Shown one piece after another: positions 18,286 to 26,337 of a stretch of DNA of 64,000 nucleotides. A program made the position numbers and the translations under genes. Below the pieces are notes generated by a model, which worked only from the letters and a program-made list of their open reading frames with translations, was not told the DNA's origin and did not search any database. This stretch comes from Cymbomonas tetramitiformis (taxonomy: Eukaryota > Chlorophyta > Pyramimonadophyceae > Pyramimonadales > Pyramimonadaceae): the NCBI GenBank assembly GCA_001247695.2, contig LGRX02033451.1, forward strand, positions 1 through 64,000, read 5' to 3'. Position 1 is the stretch's first letter. Each line of letters opens with the position of its first letter.

Positions 18286-19224
18286 ATGAATCTACAAAGA
18301 ATTAACGATGCATCGTACAATGTAAAAGTTCCCAAAAAGAGTGCCTTTACAATTCAGACTCCAGACGATTTCATTCAAATGCATGCCGTTGTTCTTGCGA
18401 ACGCGAAGAGAGGAGGCTCAAAAACGACAAATTTGACACATCTAATGAGAATGATGCAACACCACAACGCCTTAGAGAAGATTATATTAGTTAGCCCTAC
18501 TTACGAAAACAACAAACACTATTTCGAAGATCTGCCATTAGATGAAAGTGATGTTATCGAACCTGATATGGACGCCGTCCCAAAGATCGAAAGCATATTA
18601 GACGAAGAAGCATTAGAGTACGAAGAATATCACGAGAAATTAAAAAGGTATAAACGTCTTATGAAGATGTTGAACAATAGCCAGCTTAGTGTGTTTGAGA
18701 TACCCACAGATTTATTATTGGAATTTGGAGATGAAAATGGCAACCTCTCCCCACCTCAATACAAATATAAGGTTACCAATCGACCGCCGGTAGTGGCTAT
18801 ATTCTTTGATGATTGCTTAGATTCCCCAGTCTTCAAACCAAACTCAGGGCTCGGTAGATTTGTCATTTCACATCGACACAAAGGCCGTACAAAAAGCATG
18901 GGATCGATAGGCTGCACTTTATTATTCAGTACTCAAGCATACACCTCTAACGGCCATGGATTGCAACGTTCAATAAGGTCAAATCTTACACATATCTTAT
19001 TGATGAAAACTAAGAATCAAAAGGAATTAGAACAAATCGCAACAGAGGTCGCAGGAGAAGTGCCACCGGACGTGTTTTATTCCGCTTATGAGAAGGCATT
19101 GCAACAGCCTTTCGACTTTCTCTTTATCGATTTAGCTAAGAAGCCTTCCCATCCTAGCATGTTCAGGAGAAATTTCAATGAATGGATCATACCCTATACA
19201 CAAAAGGGTACAAGCAATATATAA
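18286..19224 (+). CDS. FtsK/HerA-type genome-packaging ATPase
   Basis: The 312-residue protein has the layout of PLV, virophage and NCLDV (A32-like) packaging ATPases that pump DNA into the capsid. A P-loop lies at residues 38-48 and Walker B at 168-176 (VVAIFFDD), followed by a sensor-type segment (TLLFSTQAY). The P-loop is unusual: it reads AKRGGSKTT, where relatives typically have a GK pair (as in RSGKT). The Lys-Thr pair is kept but the preceding glycine is Ser. An acidic, helical insertion (about 85-135) separates the Walker motifs. The frame is otherwise intact. Confidence 0.8.
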   Translation: MNLQRINDASYNVKVPKKSAFTIQTPDDFIQMHAVVLANAKRGGSKTTNLTHLMRMMQHHNALEKIILVSPTYENNKHYFEDLPLDESDVIEPDMDAVPKIESILDEEALEYEEYHEKLKRYKRLMKMLNNSQLSVFEIPTDLLLEFGDENGNLSPPQYKYKVTNRPPVVAIFFDDCLDSPVFKPNSGLGRFVISHRHKGRTKSMGSIGCTLLFSTQAYTSNGHGLQRSIRSNLTHILLMKTKNQKELEQIATEVAGEVPPDVFYSAYEKALQQPFDFLFIDLAKKPSHPSMFRRNFNEWIIPYTQKGTSNI

Positions 19225-19261
19225 TACATATTTTACATGAACCGTAGACCGTCGACTGAAG

Positions 19262-19305
19262 ACTTGCTTGGGTTGTGGTCTATGGTCTATGGTTTGTTTT
19301 AAAAG
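19262..19305 (+). promoter_or_regulatory. Intergenic GTCTAYG-family motif
   Basis: Two GTCTATG heptamers, then GTTTGTTTT and AAAAGTATTTA. It lies in the convergent gap between the ATPase (+) and the oxygenase (-), so a terminator-like, replication or recombination role is as likely as a promoter role. Confidence 0.45.
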
Positions 19306-19308
19306 TAT

Positions 19309-20292
19309 TTACACATAATGTGGTGTATCATATATTGGATCTACCACAGGCTTTCGATGATCATACGACTTAAACCATATCACACAGTACCTATTACCTC
19401 GAAAGTCATCTAGTATCACTTCATGAGGTAACCTACCATCCATCTTCAAGATTTTATTGTGATAGTCGTAATCTCCAATGACATCGTCATTTTTGTCGTA
19501 ACATCTCAAGGCAGCTCCGGTGTAATCTCCAAGAGCCAATGCATATTGAAAGCTCACATCATCTTTGTCTACATGCTTTCTCACATAGTGGTCTCCGGTT
19601 GTCATCTTAGAATAGTTCACAACATACTCTCCCTCGGCAAAATCTTTGTCAACCATGCTTATTAATTCATTTGACAATCTCCATAAGTGTTGTTTCCATT
19701 TTGGGAGTTTTCGGTCCTCAACCGGTGTCACACATACACCTTTCCCTTTCTTGGATGAGATATTGTGAGGTGTGTGAAAGCCACCACTGCCCAATGCTCC
19801 CGTCGTGTGCCCAAGTAAAAATGCCCATTCTAGATTGAATCTAAGTTTTTTGGTCTTATCTCTATATTGCTTATCCATATTGACATTATCGAGAATCTCT
19901 TCAATATTTTTCATGAGATCTCTTGCCTTTTCATCCTCGCTTACCAATGTCGAGGTCACTTGCTCTTCAACGATTATATGCTCTTTATCACATCGGACAG
20001 CGGTTGGTATCTTTTCATGGCATTGCCAATATTTTCTAGGATCCTCGTCAAAGTGGAAATAGGTCCGATGACAAGACCTGAAGTACCGATCTTTGGTAAT
20101 GGTCCAAGTCTCCCAAGTAGACTTGTTCTCCGACCAATATAAGTGTTTGCGATCACGATGAGCACTAAGATAAGTGTTGTCTTTTACGTTATGTATATAT
20201 ACATATCTCATCGGCTTCCGTCCAATTTCGACATCGGTCACCACTTTTACTTTGATGTCTTCGTCGCTTTTCCAAAGAAGATAGTTAGGCAT
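19309..20292 (-). CDS. 2OG-Fe(II) oxygenase with N-terminal beta-trefoil-like domain
   Basis: The 327-residue protein has two parts. Residues of about 25-110 resemble a fascin-like beta-trefoil module (NTYLSAHRDRKHLYWS, then WETWTI), a fold used for binding sugars or other ligands. Residues of about 215-310 carry the iron and 2-oxoglutarate site of a double-stranded beta-helix dioxygenase: H240-x-D242, distal H290 (in RLPHEV) and R301 (GNRYCVI), with the ALGDYTGAAL strand between. The pattern resembles TET/JBP-like oxygenases of algae and algal viruses, which oxidise methylated bases, but other substrates are possible. The neighbouring gene, transcribed divergently, is a cytosine-C5 methyltransferase, which makes 5-methylcytosine a plausible substrate (inference). 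Confidence 0.75.
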   Translation of the reverse strand: MPNYLLWKSDEDIKVKVVTDVEIGRKPMRYVYIHNVKDNTYLSAHRDRKHLYWSENKSTWETWTITKDRYFRSCHRTYFHFDEDPRKYWQCHEKIPTAVRCDKEHIIVEEQVTSTLVSEDEKARDLMKNIEEILDNVNMDKQYRDKTKKLRFNLEWAFLLGHTTGALGSGGFHTPHNISSKKGKGVCVTPVEDRKLPKWKQHLWRLSNELISMVDKDFAEGEYVVNYSKMTTGDHYVRKHVDKDDVSFQYALALGDYTGAALRCYDKNDDVIGDYDYHNKILKMDGRLPHEVILDDFRGNRYCVIWFKSYDHRKPVVDPIYDTPHYV

Positions 20293-20369
20293 AATTGCAA
20301 TAGCAAGTATTCAAGTTAGTATGTTGTTTGTTCTACCTTAAGTATTATTGGTCTTTAAGTGGATTATTT

Positions 20370-20412
20370 CGGTATATGGTCTATGGTCTACAGTTTCTAT
20401 AAAGATATTATA
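20370..20412 (+). promoter_or_regulatory. Intergenic GTCTAYG-family motif and TATA-like stretch before the C5 methyltransferase
   Basis: GTCTATG and GTCTACAG heptamers are followed by GTTTCTATAAAGATATTATATAC, ending five bases before the ATG at 20418. Here the motif family is in a position where it could act as promoter. Confidence 0.5.
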
Positions 20413-20417
20413 TACAA

Positions 20418-21050
20418 ATGAGAGTATTAGAATTATTCTGCGGTACATCTTCAGTTGGTAAAGCATTGAGACATATATATACCGATATTGATATAATCTC
20501 TCTTGACATTCATCATAAATATAATCCTACACATGCTGTAGACATACTTCAATGGAGTTATAGGATGTATCCCGAAAGACACTTTGACATTATTTGGGGA
20601 TCACCTCCCTGCGTAGAATATTCTAAAGCAAAACGCAAAGGAGTAAGAAATCTTGAATTGGCTGATAACATAGTAAAGAGAACATTAGAGATCATAGAAT
20701 ATTATAAACCCACTTATTGGTATATAGAGAATCCTTCAGACGGAGGATTGCTTAAACATCGAGAGATAATGAAAGATATCAATGAATATATGTACACATG
20801 TTCTTATTGCATGTATGGAAAGGAGTATAGAAAACAGACTAATATATGGACTAATAAACCTAATGTATACTTAAAGAACTGTAGTAGGGAGACTCCTTGT
20901 ATACATAAGCAAATACATGGAAGACATATGAAGACTGCTCAAAGAACTCAATCCTCATGTGCCTCTCATAGCACGGGACAATCTTTAGAGGATGCATACA
21001 GTATCCCATTTGAATTATTGAAAATATTATTAACATACGATGACCCATGA
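20418..21050 (+). CDS. DNA cytosine-C5 methyltransferase (short type)
   Basis: The 210-residue enzyme transfers a methyl group from S-adenosylmethionine to C5 of cytosine in DNA. Visible motifs are motif I LELFCGTSSVG (residues 4-14), an acidic SAM-ribose site (SLDIHH, 28-33), motif IV GSPPCVEYS (61-69, catalytic C65), motif VI IENP (103-106), and a motif VIII-like region with KQTNIWTN. It is about half the length of typical bacterial C5 enzymes and has little room for a target-recognition domain, like compact versions in algal viruses. It diverges from the 2OG oxygenase. The start is fixed by the first ATG after the TATA-like stretch. No sign of damage. Confidence 0.85.
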   Translation: MRVLELFCGTSSVGKALRHIYTDIDIISLDIHHKYNPTHAVDILQWSYRMYPERHFDIIWGSPPCVEYSKAKRKGVRNLELADNIVKRTLEIIEYYKPTYWYIENPSDGGLLKHREIMKDINEYMYTCSYCMYGKEYRKQTNIWTNKPNVYLKNCSRETPCIHKQIHGRHMKTAQRTQSSCASHSTGQSLEDAYSIPFELLKILLTYDDP

Positions 21051-21064
21051 CAAACACACATGAA

Positions 21065-21186
21065 TTACAATTGTTTACACAAACCGTAGACCATAGACTG
21101 TAGACTAATATGATTGTTGATGATCATATGCATTAATTGTTTGAATTATAATTGTTTACACAAACCGTATACCATAGACCGTAGAC
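21065..21186 (-). promoter_or_regulatory. Two GTCTAYG-family motifs in a convergent gap
   Basis: Two copies (about 21073-21105 and 21152-21188) read on the minus strand as GTCTACAG/GTCTATG/GTCTACG heptamers followed by GTTTGTGTAAAC. Both are flanked by the same attgtttacacaaaccgta sequence, so the second copy looks like a local duplication. The gap is between the convergent C5 methyltransferase and helicase genes. Confidence 0.5.
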
Positions 21187-23577
21187 TTAGAGGATCATAT
21201 TACTATATTCCTCATGGCTCTTTGGTTTCAATCCTACACGACAAGCAACACCACATTTGTCTATCTTCTTTTGCCAATTATCAAATCCCATCTTTGTAAG
21301 TTCTCTTCCTAATTTTGTTTGTGACATATTTCCAAAGCCCTCCATTCTCTTCAATGTATTATATATCCTACTAAATTTGACATAGTCCTCATTCTCGACT
21401 CTTTGAGATGCCTCTCGGACATTGTCGACTGCCTCGAACTCTTCAAACAATAATTTCTCTATGCTCGAACCTCCCAACCATGTGTCCCTGATCTCCATCA
21501 TGTCTTTAGGCTCTATAAGGCCATGTCGTGCATATTCTTTGTAAGCTTCAAACAATATTTTGAGAAATGCATGCTGCCACTCGATGGTATCGATCTTGTC
21601 TTTGATTTCATCGTCCCTCAACAATCGTGTCTTGCCGTTCACCTTTTCTTTCTCTACAAATTGCACGTTCCATTGAGAGATCCTCACTCGATTCTTTACC
21701 GCGTCGTCCGTCGGCTCGATGACCGGTATATCATTACACATCAAGAAACACGATGTCAATAAGTAAAACGACATTTCATTTTGATAATTCTTTCGACCAA
21801 CGACCTTATCACCACCCGATGCCGCAATCTTTATCATATTCCCATCTAAAGGGCTTTGCATCTTCATTTCGTTTGATAACACAATTCTCTTTCCGATGAA
21901 GTCCACAAGCCAAGATTGTTTTTTTGCTGGCTCGCCTCCTTTGCTATACACCAAGTTTTCACCACACATGTGTCCTATATAATCCCCAAACGTGTTTTCT
22001 AGGAAATTGCATAACACACCCTTTCCGGCATTGGATTCTCCGACATGGATAAAGAACTTCTTTTCTTTCAAGAGATGTCCTCCCAATGCCATGGCTAAGG
22101 ATTGGATTATGTAATTCCGATGATCTACATTTGGATGTGGGTTTTCAAATATATTTGAATAAACCTCTTGTTCCACTTTTGGGTCCACTTTGCTCAAGTC
22201 CGGAAAATCGTAATCTAGCTTATGAAATGACACAATGCTTGGATCAAAATCTTGTAGTGTACCGGTGGTCATGTTATATATGCCGTTGTTAAAATGTATC
22301 ATACCCACTCCACTTTTGAAAGTCCTTTTGTACCAATTGTCTTGTCTTACAAATCTGGGTAACATCATTGCAAGTCGGTTGAAGGGACCTAAATCTTCAC
22401 CCCAAGCGGTTGTCATTCTTGGACCGCCTTTCAACTCCTCCTCAATTCCATCACACAATTTAAACAATCTTGAATGATACTTGTCATCCTTGTACCATAC
22501 ACCTTCATCGTAGATATAAAAGGTGTCCTCACAAAACTTCAATTTGTCTTTGTGATATCTCAAAAAGACATGAGCGGCATCTTTATCGGTCATCGGAATT
22601 ATTGTTGTCGGCATGGCGGTGTCCCTATTTGACCATGCCTTTTCCAATTTCGCCTCAAGATCACTACACTCCTCAAAAGGTTTAACAATGAGTTTGATTC
22701 TTGAGTATTCAACACCGAAGTGTTCAACAATTGCTTTCTCACACGAGTAAATAATATCGTCAATATTCTCCTCAGATTTTCTAAGCAACAATCCATCAAA
22801 TATTAATGATCCTATATCATGCCCCTCGTCCTCCAAGTGTTTCTTGATGACCATTAATATTTCACATTCCTTCGAGAACACAAGTCTAGACAACTCACTA
22901 CCCGAAGAGACTTTGAGGTGAGGCAATATCGTGTTCTTAAGTTCATGGGAAAGCTTTCCTCCAAAGGTATTCTTTATATCGTTTATGGGAACATTATTTT
23001 TTTCATGCCAAGTTTTTTGTACTTGACCAAAAAGCTTAGCGGTAAATAGATTCTTAATCAAATCTTTGTCACAATTGTAGGCTTTCATAAGGTTTTCTAT
23101 AATCGACTCTCGATCGTTCAAATATTCATCCAAATTTGGTGTTGAAGCATCACCACACAATACTTTGACGATGGTGTATGCACAATTCTTAATATCGATA
23201 TCATGATAAATGTCTTTGGCAAGATATGCTCTTATTTCTCGAGGCATACCTTGGTAGGTTGAGATGTCGGTTTGAGCATAATACCGACCACATCGAGATG
23301 GTTTATATTTGACCTCTACTTTTCCATCGTTGGAATTTTCAAGCTTCAATAGTAAATGTTTCATTTGTTTTTTGGAATTTGTCGTAATCGATTCATCCCT
23401 AGAGATAGAGAAAGTAAAATCTGAAATGTTTCCTTCGTATATGAGCTTCTCAACCTTCTCTTGATCGTAGAATTCAATGTTAGTGATATTTGTTGACTTA
23501 GGCATGTTTGTATTATACTCGTTAGATATCGAGTCTTTAAGTGGATTATTTGCGTTATCACTCTTGAAACACTTCAT
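21187..23577 (-). CDS. TVpol-type polymerase/primase fused to SF3 helicase
   Basis: The 796-residue replication protein has two parts. The N-terminal half (about 90-300) matches the TVpol family described in transposons and virophages: a motif A-like DIDIKNCA (126-133), a motif B-like helix DLIKNLFTAKLFG (172-184) and a motif C-like IFDGLLL (259-265). The C-terminal half is a superfamily-3 helicase with Walker A GESNAGKG (513-520, Gly instead of the usual Ser/Thr after Lys), Walker B RIVLSNEM (564-571), motif C FLMCNDIP (611-618) and a D5-like region before it. SF3 helicases unwind DNA as hexamers. Finding it beside a protein-primed PolB means two replicase modules in one element. The frame is intact. 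Confidence 0.85.
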   Translation of the reverse strand: MKCFKSDNANNPLKDSISNEYNTNMPKSTNITNIEFYDQEKVEKLIYEGNISDFTFSISRDESITTNSKKQMKHLLLKLENSNDGKVEVKYKPSRCGRYYAQTDISTYQGMPREIRAYLAKDIYHDIDIKNCAYTIVKVLCGDASTPNLDEYLNDRESIIENLMKAYNCDKDLIKNLFTAKLFGQVQKTWHEKNNVPINDIKNTFGGKLSHELKNTILPHLKVSSGSELSRLVFSKECEILMVIKKHLEDEGHDIGSLIFDGLLLRKSEENIDDIIYSCEKAIVEHFGVEYSRIKLIVKPFEECSDLEAKLEKAWSNRDTAMPTTIIPMTDKDAAHVFLRYHKDKLKFCEDTFYIYDEGVWYKDDKYHSRLFKLCDGIEEELKGGPRMTTAWGEDLGPFNRLAMMLPRFVRQDNWYKRTFKSGVGMIHFNNGIYNMTTGTLQDFDPSIVSFHKLDYDFPDLSKVDPKVEQEVYSNIFENPHPNVDHRNYIIQSLAMALGGHLLKEKKFFIHVGESNAGKGVLCNFLENTFGDYIGHMCGENLVYSKGGEPAKKQSWLVDFIGKRIVLSNEMKMQSPLDGNMIKIAASGGDKVVGRKNYQNEMSFYLLTSCFLMCNDIPVIEPTDDAVKNRVRISQWNVQFVEKEKVNGKTRLLRDDEIKDKIDTIEWQHAFLKILFEAYKEYARHGLIEPKDMMEIRDTWLGGSSIEKLLFEEFEAVDNVREASQRVENEDYVKFSRIYNTLKRMEGFGNMSQTKLGRELTKMGFDNWQKKIDKCGVACRVGLKPKSHEEYSNMIL

Positions 23578-24497
23578 AGTGTACGTTAGATATTATTCAA
23601 TGAACCCATGACGCAAAGTGGGTCTAAAAAATATTTTCTGAGTCTGAAAAGCCAAAAACGCACTGTTACAGGGCCTGATTTCAGATCGCAGACCCCCCTG
23701 GACAGTGGGTCGTGGGTCGTGGGTCGACGGTTTCAGATTAAAGTATTTTGTAATCGTTCGATTAAATAATATCGAAGGTCTGTGCGAAATCTGTGTATAA
23801 TTTCAAATGCTCCTTGGACGCAGGAACGCTTTCGAAGTTATTACGTCATAGAGTTCCAGTGAAATTTGCGTATAAACATAAAAGTCCGACTTGAAACACT
23901 CGTTTGCCATGCTGGAACAGTATATAAGTGACTATAATTACTTTCTCCACGGTGGAGCACTCGTTTGCCATGCTGGAACACTAAATAAACGAGTCTGAAA
24001 TTTATTTCCATGCTGGAACAGTATATAAGTGACTATAATTACTTTCTCCACGGTGGAGCACTCGTTTGCCATGCTGGAACACTAAATAAACGAGTCTGAA
24101 ATTTATTTCCATGCTGGAACAGTATATAAGTGACTATAATTACTTTCTCCACGGTGGAGCACTCGTTTGCCATGCTGGAACACTACCATTGGGTCGAAAA
24201 GAATTATACGATCAAAACCGCCGAAAATATCCCGATAATATGTAATGACACGGAACGGACGATCGTCAACCTGGAACATTCAATTGTCGACCTGGAACAT
24301 TCAATTGTCGACCTGGAACATTCCATTGTTTATCTGGAACACTGTCATTGGATAATTTGAAATGCCAATCTAAGTGAGAACTTACATCCATGCTCTGCTA
24401 AAACACTGCCGGCGTTTTCAAGGTGCGAGCCAACTTTTCGACCCTGCCTGTTGACTGTCCAGCTGTTTGATATCTATTCTATTTACCTACTTCTATC
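23578..24497. promoter_or_regulatory. Long intergenic region with tandem repeats, origin- or enhancer-like
   Basis: This 920-bp gap has no convincing gene. It holds a degenerate GTCTAYG-family motif (about 23700-23745), the 101-bp tandem repeats (23897-24186) and a 21-bp repeat block (about 24268-24345) built on a tcaattgtcgacctggaaca unit. The heptamer TGGAACA recurs about ten times. It is the only large non-coding region inside the element, so a replication origin or control region is a reasonable guess. Confidence 0.5.
23897..24186 (+). repeat. 101-bp tandem repeat, about 2.9 copies
   Basis: The unit repeats at exactly 101 bp (start points 23907, 24008 and 24109). Each contains a TATA-like GTATATAAGTG, a hairpin CTCCAC-G-GTGGAG, and an 8-bp inverted pair ACTCGTTT ... 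AAACGAGT around a second CCATGCTGGAACA. The copies look almost identical. Confidence 0.9.
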
Positions 24498-25214
24498 ATG
24501 ACTTCTTTGGCTATTGATGATGATACCTATGAGGAGAGACAAGAAGAGGCTGAAAAGCATCCTGCCTTAGTCGCAAAGGAAAAAGCTATTCTCTTGACTG
24601 AGTTGAAACGCCCGAATCTTGATTCTATTCAGCAGCGAGTTCAAAATTTTACGACTTGGCACAGGTCTGAACTGATATCTACTGCTGAGCACGCTGTGAT
24701 TCTCGTGACCTCCTTCCAAGGACGAGAACACAAGCTATTGATTGAGGAGCCAAGCCTCCCTAATATCGTCCAGTTACTATTTGACATACCTGATGCGACT
24801 ATGAGAAGTGACTATGTCGACTTTTTCTATGACGCTCGTTCCGCATCTATCGTAGGAAAAGAAGTGTTAGACGCGAAAAAAGAAGCTGAGAAAACTGAAG
24901 CGGTCGCTTTGAAAAATGCGGACGTAGCTAAGCTCCTTGCTGCCTTGCAAGCACAAGGGGTTGACGTCTCTACTCTGAAAACTAGCAACGAATTAACTCT
25001 CCCTACTGCTCCTCCTATGGCTCAAGTTGTTCCTGGAGTCCCTGCTACTGCACCTCCTAACTTAATCGACATAGTAGGTCCTAATCCGCCCACTAGTGAG
25101 CCAGCCGCCTTACAGAACGTGGGGGAGAAACGTTCGCAGCCTGAGGCGAGAAGTTCTCTCGCTGAGACTCTTGGAAGTTTGTTGGGCTCGTCGAAAGCAC
25201 CTCGCAAGTTTTAA
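24498..25214 (+). CDS. Orphan protein, unknown (PLV accessory)
   Basis: The 238-residue protein is not recognised. The N-terminal two-thirds is mixed helical with an acidic start. Residues of about 125-155 form an Ala/Lys/Glu-rich helix (a possible coiled coil), and the C-terminal part is Pro/Ala-rich and probably disordered. Its codons are visibly more GC-rich than those of the core PLV genes. It follows the tandem-repeat region and is followed by a short spacer of TTCGCAT-type repeats. It may be an acquired accessory gene; no function can be assigned. Confidence 0.5.
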   Translation: MTSLAIDDDTYEERQEEAEKHPALVAKEKAILLTELKRPNLDSIQQRVQNFTTWHRSELISTAEHAVILVTSFQGREHKLLIEEPSLPNIVQLLFDIPDATMRSDYVDFFYDARSASIVGKEVLDAKKEAEKTEAVALKNADVAKLLAALQAQGVDVSTLKTSNELTLPTAPPMAQVVPGVPATAPPNLIDIVGPNPPTSEPAALQNVGEKRSQPEARSSLAETLGSLLGSSKAPRKF

Positions 25215-25422
25215 GGTAAGTCCCTTCCGCATTTTCAGTTCTTAGCTTCGCATCACGCTTCGCATGTCGCACTTCAGTTACTCCGCATGTCCCTTCGCAC
25301 TTCAATGTTTCGCATCACGCTTCGCATTTTCAGTTCTTAGCTTCTCTTGACTTATCACGTTCCGCATGTCGCACTTCAATATTCACTTCAATGTTTCGCA
25401 TCGTGTGCTGTGGCGTGCAGAT
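25215..25422 (+). repeat. Spacer with irregular TTCGCAT/TTCGCAC repeats
   Basis: Short motifs of the type cttcgcat, cacgcttcgcat and gtcgcacttca recur at least ten times in about 200 bp, with larger blocks (agttcttagctt, caatgtttcgcatc) duplicated. It separates the two orphan genes. Confidence 0.6.
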
Positions 25423-26025
25423 ATGAGCGACGAAGGCGAATCTCGGACGTGGCGTGACCTAGAGGGCCACTTGTGGTGGCACGTCGACGACTTGAATAAG
25501 AAAGTTAAGCAGTCCAAGGCTCAGAACCGCACTGAAATTAAGAAGTTTGTTTTGGACCAGCTTGAGCCTATTAAGGCTATGTTTGATTCGCACTTGGAAA
25601 GTGCACACGTTGATCCGCCACCAGCAGCGGATGGGCCAGCTCGTTCTGGGTCCAACGACCCGCAGTTTGTTTCAATGCGTAAGTTTCAAGCTATGGAGGC
25701 ACAGCTTGCTTTCCTTCAAGCAGATGTAGCCAAGCAGGCAAAGGAATTAGAACAGGCACACGAGGAGTGGAACGTCTTCGCATCCGAGCCCCACAAGCCG
25801 GCAGCCCCTTCATCCGTCACTTGCAAGCAAGTTGTCATTGAGAGTAGTGAGATAGATAGGCTTAAAACTGAGGCGGTGCTTATCCAGGGTCAGACTTTGA
25901 CGCAAGAAGATGCTCAGCACTTGACTTATTTCCGTGAGCTCCTAAAGGACGGAATTGTGCAGCTCGAGGCACGCAGCCTGCTTCTCTCGTCCCCTCCAGC
26001 CAAGAAACGAAAAACCCAGCCGTAA
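25423..26025 (+). CDS. Orphan coiled-coil protein with C-terminal nuclear-localisation-like tail
   Basis: I prefer the ATG at 25423 (MSDEGESRTW) over the upstream one at 25366, whose extra residues come from the repeat spacer. The roughly 200-residue protein has a helical Lys/Glu-rich first third, a Pro/Ala linker (about 64-75), a coiled-coil-like stretch (MEAQLAFLQADVAKQAKELEQA, near 90-110) split by polar residues, and a C-terminal PPAKKRKTQP that looks like a classical monopartite nuclear localisation signal. The gene is more GC-rich than core PLV genes. No domain is recognised; action in the host nucleus is an inference from the tail. Confidence 0.5.
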   Translation: MSDEGESRTWRDLEGHLWWHVDDLNKKVKQSKAQNRTEIKKFVLDQLEPIKAMFDSHLESAHVDPPPAADGPARSGSNDPQFVSMRKFQAMEAQLAFLQADVAKQAKELEQAHEEWNVFASEPHKPAAPSSVTCKQVVIESSEIDRLKTEAVLIQGQTLTQEDAQHLTYFRELLKDGIVQLEARSLLLSSPPAKKRKTQP

Positions 26026-26337
26026 TTTGAGTCTGGTAGTTAACATCTGAGTGTAGCCGTGAACATCCGAACATCCGAGAGCCCAAGTGGCTGATATGCT
26101 ATTATTTTGGTACTTTTTCACTTTTATAATATGTGCTTTTAGTCTGTTCAGTGAAAAAAACTTCTTAACTCACTTGCTTGCCTTGCAACATCCGAGCATC
26201 CGAACACCCGAAGTGCACTTGTGCACCCGAGCATCCGAACATCCGAAGTCACACACGCACCCGAGCATACCTGCAAAGTGATATTATATCATAAAGCACT
26301 TCACATATTATTGCATAGATCATTGCATAACAACTTG
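26026..26337 (+). repeat. Intergenic region with CATCCGA repeats
   Basis: A 7-8-bp motif (aacatccga, gcatccga, cacccgaa) recurs about nine times at 26045-26075 and 26188-26275. It has no coding potential I can support. The unit differs from the TTCGCAT spacer upstream, but both are short degenerate direct repeats next to the orphan genes. Confidence 0.55.

Noticed and set aside
24130..24360. Open frame of 76 codons with repeated EHSIVDL units
   Set aside because: It is produced by the 21-bp and 101-bp repeats, starts at a non-convincing codon, and lacks any independent coding signal.
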